Part shown: positions 1-9,120 of the stretch, in pieces
How positions within the stretch are numbered: the first letter of the stretch is position 1
Layout of the letters: every line of letters begins with the position of its first letter
Assembly (NCBI RefSeq): GCF_026191675.1
Contig: NZ_JAKRRY010000017.1
Span: 44,815-108,814, forward strand
Direction of reading: 5' to 3'
DNA length: 64,000 nucleotides
DNA from: Vibrio qingdaonensis
GTDB lineage: Bacteria; Pseudomonadota; Gammaproteobacteria; Enterobacterales; Vibrionaceae
Program-made: the position numbers and the translations under genes
Notes under the pieces: model-generated
Seen by the model: only the letters and a program-made list of their open reading frames with translations
The model's database searches: none
What the model was told of the DNA's origin: nothing

Positions 1-1532
1 TTCTGACCCTTAAAGAACATGTCTGCAAAAAATGGCGTAAGCGAAATTGCCGTAAACCAACTTAACATCAGAGAAATAAGCAATACTGTGAACAAGGTGC
101 CACAGTACTCACCGGTGGAATCTTGCGACAAACCAATCGGCGCAAATGCGGTGACTGCAATCACCGTCGCGCCTAATAATGGCCACTTAGTTTGAGTGAC
201 AATGTCTGTCGCGGCTTGAAGCCGCGTCTTCCCTCGCTGTGTACCGATTAATATCCCTTCAACCACCACTATGGCATTATCTACCAGCATCCCTAACGCG
301 ATCACCAAGGCACCCAATGAGATTCGCTGCAAATCAATCGCCATGTATTGCATGAAAATAAAGGTGCCAAGTACCGTCAGTAACAAGATCAAACCGATCA
401 ATAAGCCCGATCGCAACCCCATAAAAAACAGCAGAACGATAATAACAATCGCAACGGCCTGCCCCAAACTCACGACAAAACCACGAACGGACTTGTCCAC
501 TTCCTTTGGTTGGCTATACACCTCTGCGATCTCGATGCCAACAGGTTGCTGAAACTTAAGCTCTGCTAGTCGTCGGTCAAACCGCTCTCCAACCTCTACT
601 ACATTCACCCCTGTCGCAAATGATACCCCCACATTCAACGCCACTTGGCCATTAAAGTTGATGATATTCGTCGGCACTTCGATAAAGCCGCGTTTAATGT
701 CAGCCACATCTTTTAGATAGATGAGCCCATCAGCTCCACCTTCTGTTAAAATTAAATCGCCGAGTTCACTGACATCGGTAAATTCACCCGTTGGCTGAAT
801 ACGAATATACTCACTACCAATGCGAGTCGCGCCTGCGTTAGACACCACATTCTGCGTTTGCAGCAAATTAAAAATCGTACTGGGCGCAATGCCTAAAGCA
901 CTAATTCGTTTAATCGAAATTTCAATAAAGACTTGTTCTTGCTGCTGCCCCGTCACCGACACTTTACTGACACCATCAATAAGTTCGAGCTCCCGCCGCA
1001 AGTAATCCACATAATCAGAAATTTCTTTATAGCTGTACCCCTCGCCTGTTAACGCCAGTAATACGCCATAGACATCACCAAAGTCGTCTATTACCGTTGG
1101 GTCGTTGACGCCTGGTGGTAATGACCCCTTTAAGTCATTCACTTTTCGGCGTAACTCATCCCAAATTTGCGGTAAATCATCAGGCCCATAGTTATTTTTC
1201 ATGGTGACGGTTATTTGAGACAAACCACGGCTGGAGATTGAATTGATTTCATCGACATAGGTCAGCTGTTGAATCGCTTTTTCTATGGGATAAGTCACTT
1301 CTTCTTCAACTTGTTGCGGTGTCGCCCCCGGATAAGAGGTGACCACCATGGCATCTTTAATGGTAAAGGCAGGATCTTCCAAGCGTCCTAAGCCAAAAAA
1401 GGCGGATACACCTCCAATAAGGAAAATCAGCGAAACCATCCAACTGACCACTTTGTTACGAATAAAATAGGCGGCTACACCCGTGATATCATCATCACTT
1501 TGAGGCAAAGACTTCTTTTCTTCTTGGCTCAT
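1..1532 (-). CDS. RND efflux pump permease subunit (partial, C-terminus off window)
   Basis: Proton-driven inner-membrane RND exporter of the AcrB/HAE type. About the first 510 residues are present; the family is usually about 1,030 aa, so the second half lies beyond the left edge. Visible are a short cytoplasmic start, TM1 near residues 25-45, the porter-domain segment PGATPQQVEEEV, and a bundle of TM helices from about residue 340. TM4 reads GMLVDNAIVVVE; AcrB has two adjacent aspartates there, and here the second is Asn. The ATG shares its A with the TAA of the adaptor gene before it (TAATG), so the three efflux genes are translationally coupled. Two adaptors plus one pump next to psp resembles vexIJK of Vibrio cholerae. 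The substrate cannot be read from sequence. Confidence 0.93.
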   Translation of the reverse strand, partial: MSQEEKKSLPQSDDDITGVAAYFIRNKVVSWMVSLIFLIGGVSAFFGLGRLEDPAFTIKDAMVVTSYPGATPQQVEEEVTYPIEKAIQQLTYVDEINSISSRGLSQITVTMKNNYGPDDLPQIWDELRRKVNDLKGSLPPGVNDPTVIDDFGDVYGVLLALTGEGYSYKEISDYVDYLRRELELIDGVSKVSVTGQQQEQVFIEISIKRISALGIAPSTIFNLLQTQNVVSNAGATRIGSEYIRIQPTGEFTDVSELGDLILTEGGADGLIYLKDVADIKRGFIEVPTNIINFNGQVALNVGVSFATGVNVVEVGERFDRRLAELKFQQPVGIEIAEVYSQPKEVDKSVRGFVVSLGQAVAIVIIVLLFFMGLRSGLLIGLILLLTVLGTFIFMQYMAIDLQRISLGALVIALGMLVDNAIVVVEGILIGTQRGKTRLQAATDIVTQTKWPLLGATVIAVTAFAPIGLSQDSTGEYCGTLFTVLLISLMLSWFTAISLTPFFADMFFKGQ

Positions 1533-2623
1533 TAGTTCGCCTCCTGCGCGAGAACTTCCACTTCCATGCCGTCACGTAATCGGGCAATACCTGCAATGAC
1601 TATCTGATCATTACTCTCTATTCCATCTAATATTTGAATGGTAGAACGAGAGACTTTACCTGTGAGTACCTTTTGCTTGCTTACCGTTGCCCTGTTTCCA
1701 TCATCAGAGACAACCCAGACATATTTTTCAAGATCGCCCAATCCATCGCCATCTTGGTTAAACACCGACTCAATCGGAACACTCACCCCCAAGTCCAACT
1801 TGAGTCCGACATCTTTCGCCTTGGAGGTGACATCCACAGCCATGCCATCCAAAACAAATTCCGTCGCAGGCATTGGCATCACTAAGGTGGCGGTAAACGT
1901 ACCAAGCGCAGGATCCGGTTCAGTAGTAAACTCTTTTAGCTGCGCTTCATATTCGTTGCCAGAAGGTACTCGCACAAGCGCCCCAATGTGGCTTATATCG
2001 TTACTTTTAGGCTGATTTAGCGAGAAACTATCAGGCATCTGCATAATAATTTCCACCTCCTCAACGCTATGAATATTCACGACTTGCTGGCCAATTTGGA
2101 CATTTTCAAATTGCTCCGCGGACACCCTTGAAATAACGCCATCCACAGGTGCAAGCAACTGAGTAAACGACAACCTTAACTGAGCCAACTCTAGCTCTGC
2201 TCTTGCATAAGCACGCTGCGCCGCTATTTCATCAAATTGTGACTTCGCCAACAGTCCTTTTTTCACCAATGGACTCGACCGGCGATACTGGCTGTCAATA
2301 ACCGAGAAGCGAGCCTGGGCATTATCAACATCTAGCTTGTAATCCGTTGGGTCGAGGGTGGCGAGAATATCGCCTTTTTTTACAAAATCCCCTTCTTTAA
2401 GCGTGATGCTATTGATCTCTCCCGGTACTCGAAAACTCAAATGCGAGCGATCTGCCGCGGTTGCTAATGCTGGAAAGTACAACTTATCTTTTAGCTCAGC
2501 TTTACTGATCGTTGTCGTTCTCACCTTCGGAATTTCATTTCTTGCTTCTACCGGCGCTTTATCGCAACCAGCTAGCAGCACAGCGATAGTAAGTAGACTA
2601 ACGAGGCGAACATTCATCATCAT
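1532..2623 (-). CDS. RND efflux periplasmic adaptor (membrane fusion lipoprotein), second of two
   Basis: Adaptor of 363 aa that would link the inner-membrane pump to an outer-membrane channel. A lipoprotein signal peptide ends in LLAGC (Cys at residue 20). An N-terminal barrel/lipoyl half has FRVPGEI and GDILATLDPTDYKLDV, followed by an alpha-hairpin rich in Ala/Gln/Glu (about 95-150), the second lipoyl half LLAPVDGVISRV, and a beta-barrel C-terminus. Its start overlaps the stop of the first adaptor (ATGATGATG over TGA), and its stop overlaps the pump start. No outer-membrane channel gene is visible, so the system probably borrows a TolC homologue (inference). Confidence 0.93.
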   Translation of the reverse strand: MMMNVRLVSLLTIAVLLAGCDKAPVEARNEIPKVRTTTISKAELKDKLYFPALATAADRSHLSFRVPGEINSITLKEGDFVKKGDILATLDPTDYKLDVDNAQARFSVIDSQYRRSSPLVKKGLLAKSQFDEIAAQRAYARAELELAQLRLSFTQLLAPVDGVISRVSAEQFENVQIGQQVVNIHSVEEVEIIMQMPDSFSLNQPKSNDISHIGALVRVPSGNEYEAQLKEFTTEPDPALGTFTATLVMPMPATEFVLDGMAVDVTSKAKDVGLKLDLGVSVPIESVFNQDGDGLGDLEKYVWVVSDDGNRATVSKQKVLTGKVSRSTIQILDGIESNDQIVIAGIARLRDGMEVEVLAQEAN

Positions 2624-3654
2624 AGCCCTCTTTCCTTAATCCACTCACGAACCTTAATGCCCGCTTCTATTCCTTGAACACCTGAAATGACGATCTTGTC
2701 ACCATCTTCAAGCCCGGTGATTACTTGTCTTTTTTCATTGAGCTCCACCGCCACCTTCTCAACAATCCCATCGTCACCCACCTTCCACACGCATTGCTTA
2801 TCATTTTCGACAAACAAGGCAGACACCGGAATCACCGTCGCCGCTTCACTCTTGGCAATCACGCTAACTTGCCCTGCCATACCAGGCAAAATACCGATAT
2901 CAGTCGGTCTCTCCATGACCATCGTTACTTTATAACTGCCCGTTTTAGGATCTGCTTCCGTATCAATCTCTTGAAAAGTCAGCTCATATTGGTTACTTGG
3001 AAACGCATCAAACGCCATAGATGCATCAATCTGATTTTTACCTTGAAAGCGATTAAGTAGGTAATCCGGCAATTGGAATATGACCTTGAGCAGCTGATTA
3101 GACTGAATATTCATAACCCCTTCTTTAGCTTGAATATATTCAAAGTTATCGGCAGGAATAATCGAGATGGTGCCATCGTACGGTGCGACTAATTGAGCGT
3201 AACTTAGGTTCGCTTTGGCTTGCGACCAGCTCGCTCGGGCAGACTTCATATTGGCATTGGCTTGATCATAATCTTGCTCAGATACCACTTTTTCTTTACG
3301 TAACTTTAGCGCTCGCTGATACTGCACATCTGCAAGCCTAAAATTTGCTTTTGCTTGTTTTTCTAATAGGAGATATTCGTCGGGATTAAGGCTGGCAAGT
3401 AAGTCGCCCTTGTTTACTGTCTGGCCCGAGCGCACCGCTATTTGTTCTAATTGCCCGGGCACTCTAAACGCCAGCACCGCTTTATCGCCCGCTTCAGACG
3501 TTGCAGGAAATGAACGCTCGAATTGACTATTTCCAACCGATACCGAAAATAATTTTGCCGGGCGAGATTCCGGCTCGGGAATGGGAGGGGGAGCTTTGCC
3601 ACATGCACTAAGCACTGCTACCACTAAAAATAATGCTGACCACTTCATGTTCAT
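2620..3654 (-). CDS. RND efflux periplasmic adaptor (membrane fusion lipoprotein), first of two
   Basis: Adaptor of 344 aa and first gene of the efflux operon. The lipobox is VLSAC, with lipidated Cys near residue 18. Domain order matches the second adaptor: lipoyl half FRVPGQLEQIAVRSGQTVNKGDLLASLNP (split motif), coiled-coil hairpin, then QLVAPYDGTIS. The two adaptors are clearly paralogous but diverged, as expected for a heteromeric adaptor ring. An ATG three codons in (3648) is an alternative start. The region upstream to 3787 is AT-rich and probably holds the promoter, but I cannot assign a confident -35/-10 pair. Confidence 0.93.
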   Translation of the reverse strand: MNMKWSALFLVVAVLSACGKAPPPIPEPESRPAKLFSVSVGNSQFERSFPATSEAGDKAVLAFRVPGQLEQIAVRSGQTVNKGDLLASLNPDEYLLLEKQAKANFRLADVQYQRALKLRKEKVVSEQDYDQANANMKSARASWSQAKANLSYAQLVAPYDGTISIIPADNFEYIQAKEGVMNIQSNQLLKVIFQLPDYLLNRFQGKNQIDASMAFDAFPSNQYELTFQEIDTEADPKTGSYKVTMVMERPTDIGILPGMAGQVSVIAKSEAATVIPVSALFVENDKQCVWKVGDDGIVEKVAVELNEKRQVITGLEDGDKIVISGVQGIEAGIKVREWIKERGL

Positions 3655-3787
3655 TTCTAACTACCCTGTTTAACTCGTAGTTAAAAAGATAGTCTAGAGC
3701 ACACCGCTCTGCCAGCAAGTGACTAATTATTAATAAATTTTATCAATTAACTGGTGATTTATTGCTCAATATTATTCTTAACAGGCA

Positions 3788-3820
3788 ACAAAAAACCCAG
3801 TAACCGAAGACAACTGGGCT
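3788..3820 (-). terminator. Rho-independent terminator of pspABC
   Basis: On the minus strand the stem CCCAGT/ACTGGG encloses an 11-nt loop and is followed by TTTTTTGTTG. It sits 22 bases after the pspC stop. Confidence 0.8.
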
Positions 3821-3841
3821 TTAGCATTATTTCAACATCGC

Positions 3842-4231
3842 CTACAACTTACTAAACTCTCGATTCACGGCATACGCATCCGAGGTAACGTAGGCCTCCA
3901 TACTACGAAGCGACCCTTCCATTTTATCCATGTCGTTTTCAATAGTATTGAGTAAGTCTTTGGCATTTTGCCCCTGCTTCCAAGGCTTACTTTTGAGCGA
4001 GTGCTCTTGTTTCGACCTAAGCTCTTCAACAAAATTATCTGGCTGCTTCTCTAACATCAAACTCATTGCGACATAAGCCAATAACACTAAGAAGCTTCCT
4101 CCTAGCAAAGCGGCGGAAATAACCAAAATCCGAACTAACCATACCTCGACACCAAAATAATTCGCAATCCCGGCACAGACCCCTGTGAGCTTGCCGTTGA
4201 TCGGGTCCTTATATAGGTCTTTATGCATCAT
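3842..4231 (-). CDS. pspC: Phage shock protein C, PspC-domain membrane protein
   Basis: Inner-membrane protein of the envelope-stress Psp system that works with PspB to relay membrane stress to PspA. 129 aa from the chosen start. The PspC domain is clear: DPINGKLTGVCAGIANYFG (about residues 8-26), then VWLVRILVISAALLGG leading into a hydrophobic helix. The C-terminal half is charged and may be coiled. I chose the ATG at 4231 because GGAGG stands 7 bases before it; the open frame extends 10 codons further without a ribosome site. The start overlaps the end of pspB by 11 bases, which implies coupled translation. Confidence 0.95.
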   Translation of the reverse strand: MMHKDLYKDPINGKLTGVCAGIANYFGVEVWLVRILVISAALLGGSFLVLLAYVAMSLMLEKQPDNFVEELRSKQEHSLKSKPWKQGQNAKDLLNTIENDMDKMEGSLRSMEAYVTSDAYAVNREFSKL

Positions 4232-4457
4232 AATTTTGCCTCCACTTAGGTGACTCCGCATCTAAGATTCGCTCTAGACTCTCAACACGGCGCTGCATAT
4301 TTTCCGCTCTCGCTGACAACGCTTGTAGCTTCTCGAACTCTTTTGAAGACAACCCAGATTCGGACTTACGCTTGCTTCGGTAATGAAGGAACAACCATAG
4401 CGGCGCCACGAATATTAGAAATACAATAACGGGTCCAGCAATGAGAAATGTCGACAT
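4221..4457 (-). CDS. pspB: Phage shock protein B, small membrane-anchored coiled-coil protein
   Basis: 78 aa, the normal PspB size. One N-terminal membrane helix (about residues 5-26, FLIAGPVIVFLIFVAPLWLF) is followed by HYRSKRKSE and a heptad-like C-terminal half (EFEKLQALSARAENMQRRVESLERIL). Known role: membrane partner of PspC in sensing envelope stress. It lies 9 bases after pspA and overlaps pspC. Confidence 0.96.
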   Translation of the reverse strand: MSTFLIAGPVIVFLIFVAPLWLFLHYRSKRKSESGLSSKEFEKLQALSARAENMQRRVESLERILDAESPKWRQNYDA

Positions 4458-4466
4458 ATTCGTCTC

Positions 4467-5135
4467 CTATTTATTTTTATTCATCTGCTCTTTGAGCTTA
4501 GCCAGTTCTTGGTCTATTTCGTCTTGCGCTTGTAGCTCAGCAAACTCTTGATCTAATGACTTAGCATTGCCGCTATTGGCATACAGATCCGCCTCGGCTT
4601 CCAGTTCATCTACTTTACGTGAGTACTGTTCAAATTTCGCCATCGATTCATGAGTGCGACTCGTATGCAGGTGTTTTTGCACATCACGACGGTTATTAGC
4701 GGTCTGTGAACGAATCATAAGTGCTTGCTGCTTAGAGCGTGTTTCCATAATTTTTGATTCAAGTTTACTGATTTCATTAGTCAGCTTATCAATCGTTTCT
4801 TCGACCAATGTTTGTTCATCATGCAAACCTTTAACGATTTTCTCTACTTTTTGCTTTTCAATCAACGCCGCACGAGCCAGTTCTTCTCTTTGCTTAGTCA
4901 GTGCTAACGTCGCTTTATGTTGCCATTCAAGCACTTGCTCTTCTAATGCTTTGACCTTGCGAGCCAATTCTTTTTTATCCGCTATGGCCTTTGCCGAGTT
5001 AGTGCGAACTTCCACCAAGGTGTCTTCCATTTCTTGGATGATCAGGCGAATCATTTTCTCCGGATCCTCTGCCTTGTCTAAAAGAGCGCTAACGTTAGAA
5101 TTTACGATATCAGCGAAACGAGAAAAAATACCCAT
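4467..5135 (-). CDS. pspA: Phage shock protein A, membrane-protecting ESCRT-III-like effector
   Basis: 222 aa peripheral membrane protein. It binds and inhibits PspF and oligomerises on damaged membranes. The N-terminus MGIFSRFADIVNSNVSALLD is the typical amphipathic helix, and the rest is almost wholly charged coiled coil (LIIQEMEDTLVEVRTNSAKAIA onward). I chose the ATG at 5135 because AGGAGA lies 6 bases upstream and the product then starts like E. coli PspA; the open frame runs 12 codons further. It is the first gene of pspABC, divergent from pspF, with a sigma-54-like promoter before it. Confidence 0.97.
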   Translation of the reverse strand: MGIFSRFADIVNSNVSALLDKAEDPEKMIRLIIQEMEDTLVEVRTNSAKAIADKKELARKVKALEEQVLEWQHKATLALTKQREELARAALIEKQKVEKIVKGLHDEQTLVEETIDKLTNEISKLESKIMETRSKQQALMIRSQTANNRRDVQKHLHTSRTHESMAKFEQYSRKVDELEAEADLYANSGNAKSLDQEFAELQAQDEIDQELAKLKEQMNKNK

Positions 5136-5195
5136 AATACATCTCCTAAAAAAATCACGTGGTGTCATCATTCAATCATGTGCCACCTAAGACAA

Positions 5196-5211
5196 TCCAA
5201 GTTTCATGCCA
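5196..5211 (-). promoter_or_regulatory. Sigma-54-type promoter of pspABC
   Basis: The minus strand reads TGGCATG-AAAC-TTGGA. The -24 element fits the consensus TGGCACG well; the -12 element has TTGGA where the consensus is TTGCA. The predicted start is near 5185, giving a leader of about 50 bases. PspF would bind the AT-rich stretch between this site and its own gene (inference). Confidence 0.6.
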
Positions 5212-5326
5212 GTTTTACAAAGCCTACATTAACAATATGTTAGCTCAATCATTCGCATTTTATTAGTAGACTGCTAATATGATTCACCAATAGTTGGTAA
5301 AAAAAACCACATCTAAGGACTGTAAC

Positions 5327-6397
5327 ATGGCGCAAAACCTCATTGGCGAGTCTCCAAGCTTTTTAGCCGTTCTCGATAAAGTTTCAAGGCTGGCTCCCAT
5401 TAATCGCCCCGTGCTGGTCATTGGTGAAAGAGGAACAGGGAAGGAGCTCATTGCCCAGCGTCTTCATTACCTATCCACACGCTGGGATCACCCTCTGATT
5501 TCACTTAACTGCTCGACATTGAGCGATGGGTTAATCGACTCTGAGTTATTTGGCCACGAGTCTGGTGCATTTACAGGCGCAAAAGGGCGCCACCTTGGGC
5601 GATTCGAACGTGCCGAAAATGGCACACTGTTCTTAGATGAATTGGCCACGACGCCGCTATCGGTTCAAGAGAAGCTATTGCGCGTCATTGAATATGGTCA
5701 ATATGAGCGTGTCGGCGGAGCAAAAGCATTAGAAGCCAACGTAAGGTTAGTGTGCGCCACCAATGAAGATCTGCCAACCTTGGCGCAAAAAGGGAAATTC
5801 AGAGCGGACTTATTGGATAGGCTGGCCTTTGATGTTATTCAGCTTCCACCGCTAAGAGCCCGCCAAGAAGACATTGCGCTGCTGGCCGAGCACTTTGCAA
5901 TAAAAATGTGCCGTGAACTAAGTTTACCTCTATTTGTCGGTTTCAGTTCCCAAGCTTGGCGCAGCATTCATGAATACCCATGGCCAGGAAATGTTCGTGA
6001 ACTCAAGAATGTCATCGAACGTGCTGTCTATCAGCACGGTACGAACTCACACCCTATCCATTCGCTCACTTTTAATCCGTTTAGCAACGAGTTTCCGACA
6101 TTAAACTCAGCAAAAGAGCCTGCTACAGATGCGGACGAAACGTCAGAACACACCGCATTGGAGAAACTCACCCAAGCAGTGACATCCGTTAATGCCCCCC
6201 AGCAGGCATCCTCAGCACCGCTCATTGATAACCTGACCTTTCCGATTGATTTTAAATCTTGGAAAGAAGAACAAGCCATCATTGTTATTCGCGCAGCATT
6301 AGAGCAAGCACAATACAACCAAAGAACCGCCGCTAAAATGCTGAGCTTAAGCTATGATCAGCTAAGAGGGCTGGTTAGAAAGCACAAACTCATATGA
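5327..6397 (+). CDS. pspF: PspF, sigma-54 enhancer-binding activator of the psp operon
   Basis: AAA+ activator of 356 aa that remodels sigma-54 RNA polymerase at the psp promoter. It lacks an N-terminal sensor domain, as is known for PspF, which is controlled by PspA binding. Visible: Walker A GERGTGKE, the sigma-54 contact loop GAFTGA, Walker B GTLFLDELA, the arginine-finger region FRADLLDRLAFDV, and a C-terminal Fis-type helix-turn-helix (NQRTAAKMLSLSYDQLRGLV). The linker between AAA+ and HTH is about 30 residues longer than in E. coli. The ATG at 5327 is chosen for AAGGA 7-8 bases upstream and for the MAQNLIGES start that aligns with E. coli; the open frame reaches 11 codons further. Confidence 0.96.
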   Translation: MAQNLIGESPSFLAVLDKVSRLAPINRPVLVIGERGTGKELIAQRLHYLSTRWDHPLISLNCSTLSDGLIDSELFGHESGAFTGAKGRHLGRFERAENGTLFLDELATTPLSVQEKLLRVIEYGQYERVGGAKALEANVRLVCATNEDLPTLAQKGKFRADLLDRLAFDVIQLPPLRARQEDIALLAEHFAIKMCRELSLPLFVGFSSQAWRSIHEYPWPGNVRELKNVIERAVYQHGTNSHPIHSLTFNPFSNEFPTLNSAKEPATDADETSEHTALEKLTQAVTSVNAPQQASSAPLIDNLTFPIDFKSWKEEQAIIVIRAALEQAQYNQRTAAKMLSLSYDQLRGLVRKHKLI

Positions 6398-6537
6398 AAG
6401 CGCTCAAAGAGTCACCATTAAAATAAATAAAATCGTCGATAACTACTTGTCGTTATTGGTTTAACAATCAAATTAGTGGTAAATTACTCTGTTCTCAATA
6501 CAGATATTACGTTCACTAAAATGAATGTAGCGTGTTT

Positions 6538-8157
6538 ATGAAGGCATTACTAAAACTATCCATTACACTTTGCAGCATTGCGCTAGTCGCTGGCTGTGAG
6601 GATACGATCGACCATACAAAAGTTCGACAGGACGGTTTCGTGTACTGCGACCAAGGTCGCCCGAGTACATTTAACCCTCAATTAGTCGACGGTGGCATTA
6701 CTGTCGAAGCGATCGCGCCTCAATTATATGACACGCTACTCACGCTAAATTCAGGGACTCATCAGCCAGTACCCAATTTGGCAAAAAGCTGGACGGTCGA
6801 TGAAAGCGGTACCGTCTACACCTTTAATCTGCGTGATAATGTTGAATTTCATACCACAGATTGGTTTACCCCAACTCGAACGCTCAATGCTGACGATGTG
6901 GTGTTCAGTTTTGAGCGTATTTTAGATACTGACCACCCTTATCACCAAGTGGGTGGCAGCGTGTATCCATGGTTTGCTGGCATCAACTTTGCTTCGCTGG
7001 TCACCCGTGTTATTGCTATTGATGATCACACGGTTCAATTCACGCTTTCGAAACCAGACAACTCCTTCTTATCTAATATTTCGACCGCCCACGCTCCCAT
7101 ATTCTCCGCAGAATACGGTAAAATATTGCAGCAGGAAGAGAACAAGCTCAATCTCGACACACACCCTGTAGGGACAGGTCCATTCTATCTCGATGAGTAC
7201 CAAGTCGCCGATTTAGTGCGCTTAAAGCGTCATAACAAATACTGGCGCGGTCCCGTTGAAATGGACCAAGTTGTTTTCGACATCTCCCACCGAGGGGCTG
7301 GTGCGTTGGCTAAGTTATTACGTGGTGAGTGTGATGTTCTCAATTCACCAGTATCGAGTCAAATACCCATTATTCTTAAAGAAGATTCTGTCGTACTGCA
7401 AGCAAAGCCTGCGATGAACGTGTCATTTATCGCACTCAATACCCAGCATCCAGCGCTCAGTGACCAACGCGTGAGAAAGGCCCTTAATTTAGCAATCAAC
7501 CGTGACAATATTCTCGAAGCGGTCTACTACGACAGCGGTGAAAAAGCCTATACGCTCTTACCACCAAGCTCTTGGGCCTATCAAAAAGATCAAACTCAAG
7601 TTCGCTATGACCGCAATTATGCCATGGCGCTACTTCGCGACGCAGGCTATGACAAAGGCTTAGAGCTCACAATGGCGGTGCCACTTGAGCCTCGAGTATA
7701 TAACCCAAGTCCGAGAAAAACGGCGGAGCTTATCCAAGCAAATCTTGCCGATGTCGGCGTCACATTGAATCTGTTAACCGATGAACGTGTAGACCGAATT
7801 GAGTTAGCTAACATCCAAGAAGTCGATTTATTACTTACGGGTTGGGTCGGCAATACTGGTGATCCCGATAACTACTTAAGACCCCTGCTGTCTTGCTCAT
7901 CGAAACGGGAAGGACTGAACCTTTCAATGTGGTGTAATGACGACTTTGATTTTTTACTCGATCTCGCTCTTGAAGTAAGCGAACCACGCTACCGTGTTAA
8001 CTTATATCGACAAGCTCAGAACATTCTGTTCGAACAAGTTCCGGTCATTCCTATTGCGCATGGACAAAAATATCAAGCGCACAATGATGATCTGACCGGC
8101 TTTCGCACAAGCCCATTTAACGCCCAGCCGTTTGACCAAGTAGTGAGGTTAAAATAG
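6538..8157 (+). CDS. sapA: SapA, peptide ABC transporter substrate-binding lipoprotein
   Basis: Periplasmic oligopeptide/antimicrobial-peptide binding protein of the SBP_bac_5 family, 539 aa from the ATG at 6538. The signal peptide ends in LVAGC, a lipobox, so the protein should be a lipoprotein; as I recall E. coli SapA is a soluble periplasmic protein. Family signatures include the start of lobe I (GRPSTFNPQLVDGG), PNLAKSWTVDESGTVYTFNLRDNVEFH, GTGPFYLDEYQ and the lobe II segment WVGNTGDPDNYLRPLLSC. A GTG two codons earlier is also open; neither start has a strong ribosome site. First gene of sapABCDF. Confidence 0.93.
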   Translation: MKALLKLSITLCSIALVAGCEDTIDHTKVRQDGFVYCDQGRPSTFNPQLVDGGITVEAIAPQLYDTLLTLNSGTHQPVPNLAKSWTVDESGTVYTFNLRDNVEFHTTDWFTPTRTLNADDVVFSFERILDTDHPYHQVGGSVYPWFAGINFASLVTRVIAIDDHTVQFTLSKPDNSFLSNISTAHAPIFSAEYGKILQQEENKLNLDTHPVGTGPFYLDEYQVADLVRLKRHNKYWRGPVEMDQVVFDISHRGAGALAKLLRGECDVLNSPVSSQIPIILKEDSVVLQAKPAMNVSFIALNTQHPALSDQRVRKALNLAINRDNILEAVYYDSGEKAYTLLPPSSWAYQKDQTQVRYDRNYAMALLRDAGYDKGLELTMAVPLEPRVYNPSPRKTAELIQANLADVGVTLNLLTDERVDRIELANIQEVDLLLTGWVGNTGDPDNYLRPLLSCSSKREGLNLSMWCNDDFDFLLDLALEVSEPRYRVNLYRQAQNILFEQVPVIPIAHGQKYQAHNDDLTGFRTSPFNAQPFDQVVRLK

Positions 8158-9120
8158 ATGTTCTGGTATGCGATTCGCCGCCTCAATTTGTTTGTCATCA
8201 CTTTGCTTATCCTAACGCTGGTCGGCTATAACTTGCTGCGCTTAGAGCCCGACTCCTTTTGGGCAAACCAAACGTTTTTCCAAGGCTGGATCCACTATGT
8301 TGGGCAACTCACAAAGCTAGATTTTGGATTAACGAAAGCCGGTGTCCCAATCATTGATGAGTTGACCGCCGTCCTGCCTGCCACGTTAGAACTGTGCTTT
8401 GCCGCTTTTACCATCTCCGTATTTATCGGCATTCCTGCAGGCACCATCGCAGGTATGAAAAAAGGCAAGTGGCTCGATAACATCATCTCTTTTTCATCGA
8501 TGGTGGGCTACGCTGCCCCGCTATTTTGGATTGCACTATTGATGATTATGTATTTTTCACTTAATTTTCAATGGTTCCCGGTCGCTGGTCGCTATGACTT
8601 ACTCTATGAAATCGACCATGTGACTGGTTTTGCGTTGATCGATGCCTTGCTCTCGGATGGACCATACCGACGCGAAGCGCTGCAAAGCGTTATCGAGCAT
8701 ATGATTCTGCCTTGTTTCGTACTGGCGCTATCTCCTACGATGCAAGTGATACGAATGATGCGCACCTCCGTGACAGAAGTGATGGCACAAAACTACATCC
8801 GAGCCGCGCGGATCAAAGGTTTATCCAATTACGAGATCGTGATAGAGCACGTTCTTCGTAACGCCATACCGCCAATAATACCGAAATTAGGTGTTCAGCT
8901 GTCGAGCATGATTACCCTCGCGATTATGACGGAATCCATTTTTAACTGGCCGGGTATCGGTCGTTGGCTCTTAGATGCGCTATCAAGTCAGGATTATGCA
9001 TCAATACAAGCTGGCGTAATGGTGGTTGCGACCATTGTGCTTGCGGCAAGTATCTTGTCCGATATTATCGGCGCGATGATCAACCCGTTAGTTAGGAAGG
9101 AATGGTATGCTGTCAGATAA
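8158..9120 (+). CDS. sapB: SapB, peptide ABC transporter permease
   Basis: 320 aa inner-membrane permease of the DppB/OppB family with six predicted helices. The cytoplasmic coupling-loop signature is at about residues 215-245 (YIRAARIKGLSNYEIVIEHVLRNAIPP). It starts directly after the sapA TAG with no gap, and its 3' end overlaps sapC by 14 bases. It forms the channel with SapC. Confidence 0.95.
   Translation: MFWYAIRRLNLFVITLLILTLVGYNLLRLEPDSFWANQTFFQGWIHYVGQLTKLDFGLTKAGVPIIDELTAVLPATLELCFAAFTISVFIGIPAGTIAGMKKGKWLDNIISFSSMVGYAAPLFWIALLMIMYFSLNFQWFPVAGRYDLLYEIDHVTGFALIDALLSDGPYRREALQSVIEHMILPCFVLALSPTMQVIRMMRTSVTEVMAQNYIRAARIKGLSNYEIVIEHVLRNAIPPIIPKLGVQLSSMITLAIMTESIFNWPGIGRWLLDALSSQDYASIQAGVMVVATIVLAASILSDIIGAMINPLVRKEWYAVR

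Noticed and set aside
1634..2639. Plus-strand ORFs of 83-125 codons over the adaptor genes
   Set aside because: They are shadows of the minus-strand coding frames and have no ribosome site or family features.
5164..5188. Second sigma-54-like site (TGGCACATGATTGAA on the minus strand) before pspA
   Set aside because: The -24 half is good, but the -12 half is one base out of register and lacks GC. The TGGCATG site at 5196-5211 fits better.
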